A DNA stretch of 16,549 nucleotides, from the NCBI GenBank assembly GCA_003990745.1, contig RBNI01003144.1, forward strand, positions 1-16,549, written 5' to 3'. The DNA comes from Jimgerdemannia flammicorona. Its lineage: Eukaryota > Mucoromycota > Endogonomycetes > Endogonales > Endogonaceae. Below, one piece after another: positions 1 to 8,514 of the stretch; positions within the stretch are counted from its first letter, which is position 1; every line of letters begins with the position of its first letter. The notes below the pieces were generated by a model. It searched no databases. It was given only the letters and a program-made list of their open reading frames with translations, and was not told the origin of the DNA. The translations under genes and the position numbers were made by a program.

Positions 1-55
<55 letters not shown>
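1..55. repeat. Poly-A tract at window edge
   Basis: An uninterrupted run of A opens the window and passes into A+T-rich sequence. It could be the 3' tail of a plus-strand poly-A retroelement lying outside the window, or a simple homopolymer. The sequence cannot separate these, and homopolymers of this length are also prone to assembly error. Confidence 0.8.
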
Positions 56-65
<10 letters not shown>

Positions 66-246
66 TATTAGTAAATATTTTAATTAAATAATAATTTAAA
101 TAATAATTAAATAAAAATAAATAAGTATTTAGAAATTATTTTTATAAAATTTATTACAAACGAAGAAAAATATATATAATAGTATTTCAGTAAGAAATAG
201 AAATTTCATATAAAATATTTCAATCAGTAAGAGATCTAATATATAA

Positions 247-513
247 TGGCACCTAAAGCGATTAAGAAAAATTCACCATGCACGAGAAAATGCCTTGGAA
301 CACTTCTATGGCAATTTACGGTAACATTCTGCCCTCCTGGAAATGCAATTCCCTGGATCGCTAGAGGATCACACCATCTGGATTACAAGAGATGCTGAAC
401 CCGGACTTTGAAATGCGACCAACCATTGGCGGAGGGAGGATATTGAAAGTATAGAGATACACGCCGCTTGCGAGGAATGGCTGGATGACATCTCCGAAGC
501 CTTGAAGCCTTAG
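247..513 (+). pseudogene. Degraded coding-like fragment, unknown product
   Basis: One reading frame runs from just after a TAA at 244-246 to a TAG at 511-513 and has normal-looking amino-acid content, broken by two stops (near 325 and 409). Recognisable stretches are ARENALEHFYGNLR near the start and REDIESIEIHAACEEWLDD near the end. The last part is acidic and would suit an amphipathic helix. The stretch keeps CpGs and has balanced base composition, unlike the A+T-rich DNA around it. I do not recognise the family. It may be the C-terminal exon of a host gene or an old element ORF. An ATG at 246 opens a different 50-codon frame ending at 398, which looks less protein-like. The claim rests on composition only. 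Confidence 0.35.
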
Positions 514-527
514 ACTGATTATTCTGG

Positions 528-579
528 GTGAGTAATATATATTCTGAGGTAAGTTTTCATTTATTAATTTGTATTACAG
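528..579 (+). other. Candidate short fungal-type intron
   Basis: The segment begins GTGAGT, contains a TTATTAAT branch-like element about 13 bases before its end, and closes with ATTACAG. A length of 52 nt is typical of fungal introns. It lies 15 bases after the stop of the preceding coding-like fragment, so it would be in a 3' UTR or belong to another transcript. A second donor-like GGTAAG at 548-553 and a second acceptor-like TTTTACAG ending near 635 lie nearby. Splicing is inferred, not shown. Confidence 0.3.
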
Positions 580-635
580 TAATGTCTCACGTCTGAAATC
601 TTACCTAATATCCTGTTCCTTAAATGTTTTACAGG

Positions 636-983
636 CTGCATGCCAAGGTTTCAAACAAATTAACCACTACAAAGAACTTGGTGCGAATCTTGCCTGTGGA
701 AGAATAAATAGAGCCAGCGGCAGGAGGATATATTGGTCGCGGTTCGTTACTCCAAAACTATCCCCTATGAGTGAATACGTTCACGACAGTCATTTTTCAT
801 TGAGTAATTCATACCTACAGTATATCTACGCACCAATCAAATTAACACAACACTGTTGCACACTACACCTTTGCCATCAACCCTGCTTAATTAGTTGAAG
901 CGGTGTCATCCTTGCTCAAGGGACCCATCAGTTGGCGTAAAGCTACCAAGACGGCAAAAGCTGCAGTCAAAAATAAACGTTAG
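636..983 (+). pseudogene. Coding-like remnant with basic C-terminal end
   Basis: After a candidate splice acceptor near 635 the sequence keeps a mixed composition. One frame is open from 569 to 898 (109 codons). A different frame from 891 to a TAG at 981-983 encodes 29 residues rich in K, R and A, including SWRKATKTAKAAVKNKR, which looks like a genuine basic C-terminus. An AG at 893-894 could be an acceptor joining it to upstream exons. I could not assemble a convincing single gene model and recognise no domain. It could be the end of an intron-containing host gene or random open sequence. Confidence 0.25.
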
Positions 984-1203
984 GAAAAAATAATTTCCGA
1001 ACTCAATATGATACACTGCAATGCTGTATTCAATTAGTATAAAAAGATACTTAACTGACCAAAATTTCTTGTATATATCGCAAATACCAGGTAAAACCGC
1101 TTGAATTATTAACCATATGAGTTTAAGTTAGCAACAACGACACGGTAATGTCAGGGTATTCAACCACTAGAAAACGATTGGCATGACAAATAGTATCGCA
1201 TCA
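984..1203. other. Spacer with no recognisable feature
   Basis: Moderately A+T-rich sequence with no convincing reading frame, repeat or RNA gene between the coding-like remnant and the tandem repeat. Confidence 0.5.
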
Positions 1204-1652
1204 GTCGAAGGGATCTACATAGGTGGATGAGGCCAAGCGAGCATAGGATACCATTAAGTCCAATATACTGGAAAGGAGGCCTATCAGGGCTATCCGACGC
1301 TGCTGCTAAAGCCGCGGAAGTAACCTGACTCCTCTTTCCCAAGCAACGGTCGCAGGGGTCCACGGTGGACACAGGGTCCAGGTAAGTGGATGAGGCCAAA
1401 CGAGCGTAGGATATTCATTGACAAAATGGTTTCGAAACGGTCGAAGGGGTCCACATAGGCGGACGAAGCCAAGCGAAGATAGGATACCATTATGTCCAAT
1501 ATACTGGAAAAGAGGCCTATCAGGGCTATCCGGCGCAGCTGCCAAGCCGCGGAAGCCATTTGAACTCCTCTTTCCCAAGCATCGGTCGCAGGGGTCCACG
1601 GTGGACGCAGGGTCCACGTAAGTGGATGGGGCCAAACGAGCGTAGGATATCG
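1204..1652. repeat. Two-unit tandem repeat, 236-bp period, with nested submotif
   Basis: Unit one starts at about 1204 and unit two at about 1440, offset by 236 bases. A submotif of about 34 bases, whose core is a GGATGAGGCCAA-type stretch followed by GAGC(G/A)TAGGATA, occurs four times at about 1220, 1382, 1456 and 1619. The spacing alternates 162, 74 and 163, so each 236-bp unit itself holds two half-related copies. Both units carry the perfect inverted repeat GTCCAC-G-GTGGAC (1358-1370 and 1594-1606). The block is G+C-rich and keeps many CpGs, unlike the elements downstream. Minus-strand frames are open across parts of it, but 236 is not a multiple of three, so the units fall in different frames and coding is doubtful. 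Confidence 0.8.
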
Positions 1653-1939
1653 TGGATGCCATATGTGAGGAGACTAAGAGTACTTTGGGTACTTTCCTGA
1701 TGATATACGGGTTAAGAGGATGTGTAACAATGTCGGAGCTATGAAAAAGATGGAGGGATAAGAACGTTGGAATAAAGGGAAAGCCGGGAGTCACGAAAAA
1801 CGTCAAAACGGTGGGCTTACCCGAACAGAAAGCATTTGTGCCAGTGAACCAAATGCTAAATCTAAACGAAGGACAACACGAAGTGTTACAAATTGAACGA
1901 AAACAATGTGAAAGGTATGGTGACGTATCCTGCGAGTGA
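1646..1939 (+). pseudogene. Coding-like fragment, one internal stop, unknown product
   Basis: A single frame runs from after a TAG at 1643-1645 to a TGA at 1937-1939, interrupted by one TGA at 1742-1744. The second part has ordinary protein composition with stretches such as GIKGKPGVTKNVKTVG and EGQHEVLQIERKQCERYG. It begins where the tandem repeat ends and stops where the A+T-rich DNA begins. No domain is recognised. It may be the 3' end of an element ORF, because TGTTACA at 1884-1890 resembles the start of a retroelement LTR, but that motif lies inside the open frame, so both readings cannot be fully right. Confidence 0.3.
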
Positions 1940-1947
1940 CGTCACGT
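1937..1947. promoter_or_regulatory. CRE/ATF-type palindrome overlapping an E-box
   Basis: TGACGTCA at 1937-1944 overlaps CACGTG at 1942-1947. The same TGACGTCA octamer occurs in the U3 of the 5' LTR at 5819-5826. Octamers of this type bind ATF/CREB bZIP factors in fungi. Function here is inferred from sequence alone. Confidence 0.3.
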
Positions 1948-2344
1948 GTACTCTCCTTCGCTTTGGATAATTCAATAAATAATATAATTAATATTACGAA
2001 TATCTTTCAAAATAAATTAAAAAAGATAATAACTAAGACTCTTTATAATTTATAATAAGTCATTTTTATTTTTAAAAAATATTTTTTAATAATAATAAAT
2101 TATAATTATTATTATTAGTAATAAAATTTATATAAATAAAACAGTTTACTAATATATAATATTTTAAATTATTTGATTATTTGATATTCTAGATTTTTAA
2201 ATTATCTTTAGTTTAATATAATTATATTATATTATATTGCCCATATAGGGATATTTACTTATAAAGATAGTGTTATTCTTATATAAGGGTCATACCAATC
2301 TTCTTAATATTATTCTAATTTTTTAAGTATTAGTAATCATAAAT

Positions 2345-2686
2345 AGTGCTTCCAACAAATCAAATTGAATTGAATTTGACCCAAATTCAATTTGATTCCA
2401 TTGAATCAAAGGTACAATTTAAATTAAATCAAAGGTCTAATTTGATTTGAGATTTAATTTGAACTCTATTATTGGAAATATAATAACTCAATAAAAATAT
2501 ATTCAAATTTAATAAACTTTAGCTTGTTAAATTTGAACATGTTTTCATTGAGTTATTATATTTTGAATAATAGAGTTCAAATTGGACCCTCAATTTAATT
2601 TGAATTAAAAAATCTCTAATTCAATTTAATTCAAATAATCCTCAATTTAATTTGATTTAAATTAATTTAATTTATTTGGAAGTACT
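2345..2686. repeat. Foldback element (long near-perfect inverted repeat)
   Basis: The left end AGTGCTTCCAA is mirrored by TTGGAAGTACT at the right end. The inner arms match through GAACTCTATTATT (2461) and AATAATAGAGTTC (ending 2578), and through TAATAACTCAAT against ATTGAGTTATTA. The symmetry centre is near 2516-2520 with a loop of under 20 bases, so the whole 342 bp can fold on itself. This is the form of a foldback or MITE-like non-autonomous DNA element. No transposase is present and no clear target-site duplication is visible. Mismatches between arms are mostly C/T or G/A. Confidence 0.65.
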
Positions 2687-3497
2687 AGTTCTGAAGAACT
2701 TCACTATATTATATTATATTTATTTATTTACTATTTTAGATTTTTTATTATAAATATTTAAAATTAAAAATTATTAACTATTATAAACTATAATTTCATA
2801 ACTTATAATTTTATAACTTATAAATAATACAAAATTTAATAAAATATTTTATTTCAATATATTTTAATATTAAGAAAAGCTTTTTAACTTAAAAATTTAA
2901 TTTTTAGTACTTAAGGCAAATATTTAATTTTTTAATTATTTAGAGTTAATATTTTTAACTTTATATTAACTATAATTTATTTACTTATAATATTAAAAAT
3001 TTTAAATATAAATTTATTACTTTTAATTTATTCATAATAGTTATAAATTATAACTAATATTTAAAATAATATATAAAATTAATATAATTAGTAATAATAG
3101 TAATAATAATTATAATATTAGTTATTTTAAATAATTAAAAAAAAGTTAATTAATAAAAATAGTAATCAATTAAATTAATAATTATAAATATTATAATAAT
3201 ATAACAAATATCTGTTATCTCTTAGATGATAATATAATCAAATTTGACTACAAATTTTTGAAAATTCATAAGTCTGAAATCATAATAACTTTTTAAAAAT
3301 ATTTTAACTATTGATTTTTTATACTCTTTTTTTATCTCTAGGTAAAATTTTATCAGAAAAAAAAAAATAAAAATAAAAATAAAACTTGAAAAAATCAAAT
3401 TTTTTCAATTAAAAAATCAATACTAAAAACATATTCCTATAATTACTATTTATGAGATATAAATTTGAATCTTACATAAATCTTAGACAAAGAGTAC

Positions 3498-3787
3498 AAT
3501 ATATCTATGAATATTTATCCAAATTCAATAAAACAAAGTGTACTATATTTGTCTAATTAAGAGCCTTCCAGCAATATAAGTATATTTAATTTAGACTAAT
3601 ATTTAAGAAAAAGATTAACAAAATATCTATAGGTCATAGTTGTGCTGATTCTGTAATAGTTTTTGTTAAATTTTTTCATAAATACTTATAAAAATTAAAT
3701 GAACCCTATATTGCTGAAAAGCTCCTAATCAGGCAAATATAGTATACTTTATTTTATTGAATTTGGATGTATATTTATGGATATATT
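3498..3787. repeat. Second long inverted repeat (foldback-like)
   Basis: The left arm from about 3498 contains CCAAATTCAATAAAACAAAG, TACTATATTTGTCT and CCAGCAATATA. The right arm contains the reverse complement of each, ending near 3787. Pairing continues inward through a TTTAATTT and TTAACAAAA block, giving arms of about 140 bases around a centre near 3643. The arms differ mainly by transitions. Pairing may continue outward in a weaker form. It shares no obvious sequence with the foldback at 2345-2686. Confidence 0.6.
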
Positions 3788-4150
3788 AGGCGATTTATAT
3801 TGATTGTTTTTGTTTTTTCCAAATTAGAATATAATTTGAATTGTTTAATTCAAATCAGATTCACATTATACAAACTCATTCAAAGTACTATTATATAGTA
3901 TATATATATCTTATTTATATCTCTAATTTAACTCAATATATTATTTATAATAAGTTAATATAGTTTTAGTAATTCATAATAATATTACTTTAAAGCTAAT
4001 TATCTTATTTATAATTTTTATAGTAGTTTTTATAGTAAAAGAAGTTTATTAATTTAAATATTGATTATTTATTACTTAAAATAGTTATTTTATTCTTTAA
4101 ACTTTTTAGATTATAACTTATTTATTTTAGTTATTAGAATATAATATAGT

Positions 4151-4153
<3 letters not shown>

Positions 4154-4194
<41 letters not shown>

Positions 4195-4218
4195 TTTTTT
4201 TTTTTTTTTTTTTTTTTT
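4154..4218. repeat. Poly-T tract (possible minus-strand poly-A tail)
   Basis: Sixty-five bases of T with a single A at 4193. Read on the minus strand this is a poly-A tail at the 3' end of the degraded sequence to its right, which would suit a LINE-like or other poly-A retroelement. A plain homopolymer is the alternative. Confidence 0.7.
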
Positions 4219-5326
4219 ATAAGTACTACAATACTTTATTCTATTAAGTTCTATATACAGCAAAATGTTCTCATATTATATTAGTAGTAAACTATTTTAT
4301 ACAAAGAAGATATAGATCAGCAGTTTTCAGTAAGACTATTAGCTAATATTTTTTTCTATCTTATCTTCTGATTATCTAATATTAAGTAGTCCTGACTTCT
4401 CAGTATAATCTTTTATGTCTTTTTAAAAATACTCAATTGATTTTACTTTCTCTGATACTACTACTCCTATACTACTTCTTGGAGTAATCACAGTCATCTA
4501 TCTACTAACTCTCTATTCCTATCTATTATCTCTCATCAAAAACTCATTATTAATGAGTAATCATTAGAATTCAGATACTCAGAATCTGTCCAACACTACT
4601 CTACACACACCTGTCTTCTCTATCAACCTCCTCCTAATTACTATTCTGATGATATCTTTTAATCTTCTATATCAGAGCAAACTACTAAGAAATACTTTAA
4701 TATCTATACTATATCTCCTTAAAGCTCTATATACTATTTATAATCACAATAGTCATCTGCTTTCATTCAGTCTATTTGGTAACTTAGTATGATATTTTTT
4801 TCTCAGAAATTATTACTATACTATCTAGTATCTAAGAAGTAGAAAGTCTACTCAGTACCAACTTTTAAATATTACTAATCTCTGTCTTCTACCAACTAAC
4901 TGATTATCTCTCAAGAAAGTCTACTCTCATCTATTCTATTATCTCTCTTAATGAGAATCTCTCTAAGTTTCAATCTCTAATTTAGTACAATTATAGCTTC
5001 TCTTAATTTCTCTCAGAATTTTCTCCATCTTTTATCTCTAACCTAGCCAGACCTATGGTCAATTAGACCTTAATCATACTTAATCAAAACCTCTTATACT
5101 ATAGTCTACTAATACTCTCTATCTGGAGAAATATTTTCAAATTCTTCTATTTTATATTATAGAAGTAAAATCTAATCTCCAAATTGTCTACCCTGCCTCT
5201 CCTCTCCTAAGTCCACCAATCTTTGTCTCTATTAGTCTCAAAGAATCTTTAGTTTTCTTTAAAATTCCACCAGATCCAAGCCCACATTAGTTACTTATAC
5301 ATATTACTAATATCTCTCAACTAATC
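4219..5326 (-). pseudogene. Heavily decayed element-like sequence, unidentified
   Basis: About 1.1 kb that is C- and T-rich on the plus strand and poor in G, with no CpG seen. Read on the minus strand it is A/G-rich. One frame shows long arginine- and lysine-rich segments between many stops, as expected from a coding element ruined by C-to-T changes. No catalytic motif was recognised in any frame. Its left edge is the poly-T tract and its right edge is the terminus of the older LTR. A LINE-like retroelement in minus orientation is a reasonable guess only. Confidence 0.3.
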
Positions 5327-5772
5327 TGTAATAACTCTCACTTCTACCTCTCTCTTATCCTTTGGATAATTAAGGAAGTAAAACTATTACTTAGAGACTT
5401 AGTACACAATATATATCAAGAAGTCTTCAGTTTGAGGAAGTACTCACTTAAAAGTAGTTATAGCAACAGTGCCTTATCTTTTAAAGGTCTTTCTCTTTTG
5501 CCCTATCTTTCAAGAGTCTTGTTCTTTGCTGTATACAGACTGAATTCACCTTAGAATTCAGGTTCAATGGGTTTACTTAAGTCTTTTAAAGATTTATATA
5601 CTGGTCTCAGTTCTGGCAGAAGTTAGCTAGGCTTTTGGAGTTTAGTCAGAAACACTAGAGTCACTTAGATGTCATTACTAAGACTCAGGAGAATGTGTAT
5701 ATATAGGGAGGACTTGATTTTTGTATCAAGGACTAAACTAAAACTGCTTTATTTCAGATGGAAACTGGGGAT
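5327..5772 (-). mobile_element. Older LTR, outer part (split by insertion)
   Basis: This is the reverse complement of the second half of the LTR family seen at 5773-6524. It starts with TGTAATA (the mirror of the LTR's terminal TATTACA) and reads inward through U5, the poly-C tract (as G's), the AATAAA region and the GTTTCC segment. It breaks off at the GGGAT duplicated by the younger insertion. The remaining part of the same LTR resumes at 14833. The joined length is about 762 bp. It is the 3' LTR of an inverted older copy whose internal region lies to the right of the younger element, so sequence left of 5327 is outside that copy. Confidence 0.9.
5768..5772. repeat. Target-site duplication GGGAT, left copy
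   Basis: The five bases before the 5' LTR are GGGAT, identical to the five bases after the 3' LTR (14833-14837). A 5-bp duplication is normal for Ty3/gypsy integrase and fixes the element boundaries. Confidence 0.9.
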
Positions 5773-5818
5773 TGTAATAGAATGAGGCGCGACGAGCGAT
5801 CATGTGACCCAGAGGTGA

Positions 5819-5826
5819 TGACGTCA
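5819..5826. promoter_or_regulatory. CRE-like octamer in U3
   Basis: A TGACGTCA palindrome, the consensus of ATF/CREB bZIP sites, lies about 250 bp upstream of the TATA box. The equivalent site in the 3' LTR reads TGATGTCA, a CpG-to-TpG change. A role as a stress-responsive enhancer is inferred. Confidence 0.35.
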
Positions 5827-6067
5827 TCATACAATCGAGCACGGCATATGAATAACGAATGACGAACGAACAAACGATGTGAAAACGACGTGAAAAATGA
5901 TATCCAGCTTATCCCCAACAATCGGCGCCGCAGCAACAGTTGCCACAGCAGCTGATCATTGCCTAGTAATTGAGGTCTTGATCACAAAGTTGTTTTTGCC
6001 AAAAACCACCTCATTATAGTTACCAAATTAGTCACTCATACTTAGTCAGAAATCGCAGACCAACTTG

Positions 6068-6074
6068 TATAAAT
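6068..6074 (+). promoter_or_regulatory. LTR core promoter TATA box
   Basis: TATAAAT is followed by a C-run and then GAAATAAAG. It is conserved at 14377-14383 in the 3' LTR and, on the other strand, in the split older LTR, where the younger element inserted right beside it. Transcription would start some tens of bases downstream and define the U3/R border. The nearby AATAAA at 6095-6100 (14404-14409 in the 3' LTR) could serve as the polyadenylation signal in the 3' copy. Confidence 0.6.
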
Positions 6075-6527
6075 ACCCCCCAGTTTCCATCCGAAATAAA
6101 GCAGTTTTAGTTCAGTCCTTGATACAAGAATCAAGTCCCCCCCCCACATACACACATTCCCTTGAGTCTTAGTAATGACACCTAAGTGACTCTAGTGTTT
6201 CTAACTAAACTCCAGAAGCCTAGCTAACTTCTGCCAGAACTGAGACTGGTATATAAATCCCTAAAGACTTAAGTAAACCCAATTGAACCTGAATTCTAAG
6301 GTGAATTCAGTCTGTGTACAGCAAAGAACAAGACCCTTGAAAGATGGGGCAAAAGCGAAAGACCTTTGAAACAGAAGACATTGCTGCCATAATTACTTAT
6401 AACCAAGTACTTCCTCAAACTGAAGGCTTCTTGGTATACATTGTGTACTAAGTCCTTAAGTAATAGTCTTACTTCCCTAATTATCCAAAGGATAAGAGAG
6501 GGGTAGAAGTGAGAATTATTACAACTT

Positions 6528-6545
6528 GGTAGTAGTAGATTACTA
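6528..6545 (+). promoter_or_regulatory. Candidate primer-binding site
   Basis: Three bases after the 5' LTR the sequence reads TGGTAGTAGTAGATTACT. A TGG start complementary to the CCA end of a tRNA at this spot is standard for minus-strand priming in Ty3/gypsy elements. I cannot name the tRNA: the site may carry C-to-T changes, and no fungal tRNA was compared. Confidence 0.45.
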
Positions 6546-6624
6546 GCCAGGAAGGCACCAAAGAACATACTCCTGAAGATGAAACAAGACTAACCTTGGA
6601 CAGGAGTAACCCCCAGAATCAACT

Positions 6625-8420
6625 GTGAATCCTCAAACCAGAGCCAGAGAAGCCTTTGCCATTAGGACCAGGTGGTACCAGGAAACCACAGACCCAAGGA
6701 CCCACCAGCTTGTAATTGACCAGGCTTATAAGAATCTATACCAGGCCTTTAGGACATACCACCCAGGACTTAGAAATATTGTCAGCCACCATAGGTTCTA
6801 TGAACTCCTCTGAGGACACATTAGAACCACTAGAACCCCAGAATCTACTGCTGCAGCCACCCAGGATTTTCTAAATTATATCACACCCCCTGCTGTAAGA
6901 GAAGCAGCTACTGAGTGGATTGCTTCTGACAGATATCATCATACCCCTACCAAGACCTCCCTCTACTACAGGCTAGTTGTATATTATGCCTCTGCCATAA
7001 CCAGGTATGAGAATGAGTAAGCAGACCACCCATCCCCTACTGCTGAATAAGAAGTAAGCCCATATACCCAACCAGAGACTGATATCCTCTTTAAGGGATC
7101 TAGTCAGTATGAGGATGTACTATCTCATCAGGAAAGGGAGTCAGATGAAGACTCTATAGGTTACCAGTCTGAGAATAGCCAATAAGGAACAGCAGGCCTA
7201 GGAATTTACCAAGGAACCACAGGTCAAGAAGACCAGACCCCAAAACCAACCTAGCCACCTATACAAAGGTTTTATCTACTCTCTCTCACAGGACTCTTTG
7301 ATCTGATATCTGGGAATCAAGTAACTCCAAGTCATACAGCACTACAACCCCACCAAGCAGAACAATCTTCAGAAGAATCTACCTCAATAGACCCACCACT
7401 AATAGTCAACACAATGGTAGATGTCAACATTGCAGCACCAACTATCTAGCTAGCAGCACTAGCAAGGATAGTAGAACAGATTGCTGAACAGAACAAACCA
7501 ACCAAGACCTTGTGAATCTAAACATTTAGTGAAAAAAACAGTGACATCAAAAACTTTATCAATGTAGTTGACACAGACTACTGAGCAAACCAATGGAATG
7601 ACAACTGAGTGTCTATAGGAATGCTCACAAACAACTAGAATAACATCCTTCAATAGCTGTTTGCTATCTCAGTAGCTCAAGTGGAAACAGTAGCCACATT
7701 CTTCACTAGAACAGCAGCTGAATTCTGGCAAACCTTGGAACAACACCCAGTAACCTGGGAAGACCGCTCTCAAGTCAATGGACAAGCTTCTGCCAATAAT
7801 AGACCAGATTGAGATGACTACGAAGCAGGCCCAGGACTCAAGGCCTTGCTACTGACCAAATTCCGAAATGTGGCCTATATACAAGAGACTTGGAACAAAC
7901 TGTCCAAGATAAAGTTCCACAAGAATGGTGAAGAGGATCTAGAGACCTTTGCTACCAGAATGGATGCCTATCTCAAAACTATTGGACTTACCTACCAGGA
8001 GAACAATTTGGCCATCAATGGGACTAGAGCTAATCATCTTTTTGCAGCCCTACCAGACTGGCTCATCCAGAAGATTAAGGAACAAGAACTTCCCCAAGGA
8101 TACCCCCACTACTCATGATGCTTTGCCTAAGTACAAAGAAGAGCCCATGAAATTCTTGCTGCACAAGCTCTACGAAATCAAGAACACAAGAAGAATAACC
8201 AAGATAGAAGGAATCTTACCAGAAGGAATGACCAGAGAAATGAGCAAAGATATGATCAAAGGAATGATCAAAGAAACTAGCAAAACCCCAGAGGTCTCAG
8301 ACCTCCCACTGAGGATGAAAAGAAGTAGCTCTACTAAAAGGAATTGTGCTTCATCTGCAAGAAAGCAGGACACATCTCATTCAAATGCCCCAAGAAGAGA
8401 AACAGATCAGGCAAACTCAG
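6625..8420 (+). pseudogene. gag: Gag region with CCHC zinc knuckle
   Basis: The N-terminal part (6625-7015) is charged and aromatic-rich, followed by a Ser/Glu/Gln-rich variable stretch. A capsid-like core spans about 7680-8110, with TAAEFWQTLE and KLSKIKFHKNGEEDLETFA, resembling the retrotransposon Gag core that forms the particle shell. An Arg/Asn/Gln-rich basic segment (8170-8290) leads to CFICKKAGHISFKC at 8347-8388, a perfect C-x2-C-x4-H-x4-C knuckle for RNA binding. About nineteen stops interrupt it, most in the variable middle. It shares the frame of the downstream domains, so no programmed frameshift would have been needed to make Pol. The Gag N-terminal segment before the core is not one I recognise. 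Confidence 0.8.
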
Positions 8421-8514
8421 TAACCAGAACATTACTGTCATTGGAGAAGGTCCAGGGAAGAAGAACCTTGAGAATGTTATCAAAGTACAGAAGATATAGT
8501 ATAAGGCTACTATT

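Larger units (their letters stand above)
1950..4153. other. Extremely A+T-rich gene-free tract
   Basis: About 2.2 kb made almost entirely of A and T, with nearly no CpG and no reading frame of useful length. Apart from the two inverted repeats annotated separately I see only simple AT, TAA and TTA runs. The composition is that of an AT isochore in a fungal genome shaped by repeat-directed C-to-T mutation. Any original element is too eroded to identify by eye. Confidence 0.75.
5773..6524 (+). repeat. 5' LTR
   Basis: It begins TGTAATA and ends TATTACA, a perfect 7-bp terminal inverted repeat. It aligns along its length with 14082-14832. U3 contains a CRE-like octamer (5819-5826) and a TATA box (6068-6074). 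An AATAAA lies at 6095-6100 and a run of C's at 6137-6145. The first 160 bases keep many CpGs that appear as TG or CA in the 3' LTR, so this copy is the better preserved at those sites. Confidence 0.93.

Noticed and set aside
1306..1806. Minus-strand 166-codon open frame across the tandem repeat, with a CDRC-type Cys motif
   Set aside because: The repeat period is not a multiple of three, overlapping frames on both strands are equally open because of the G+C content, and a zinc cluster would need six cysteines, which are not there.
6625..6627. GTG at 6625 as the real start codon of Gag
   Set aside because: Non-ATG initiation is unlikely in a fungal retroelement. The nearby ATG at 6579 is in another frame and meets a stop at once, so the true start may have been lost by a small indel.
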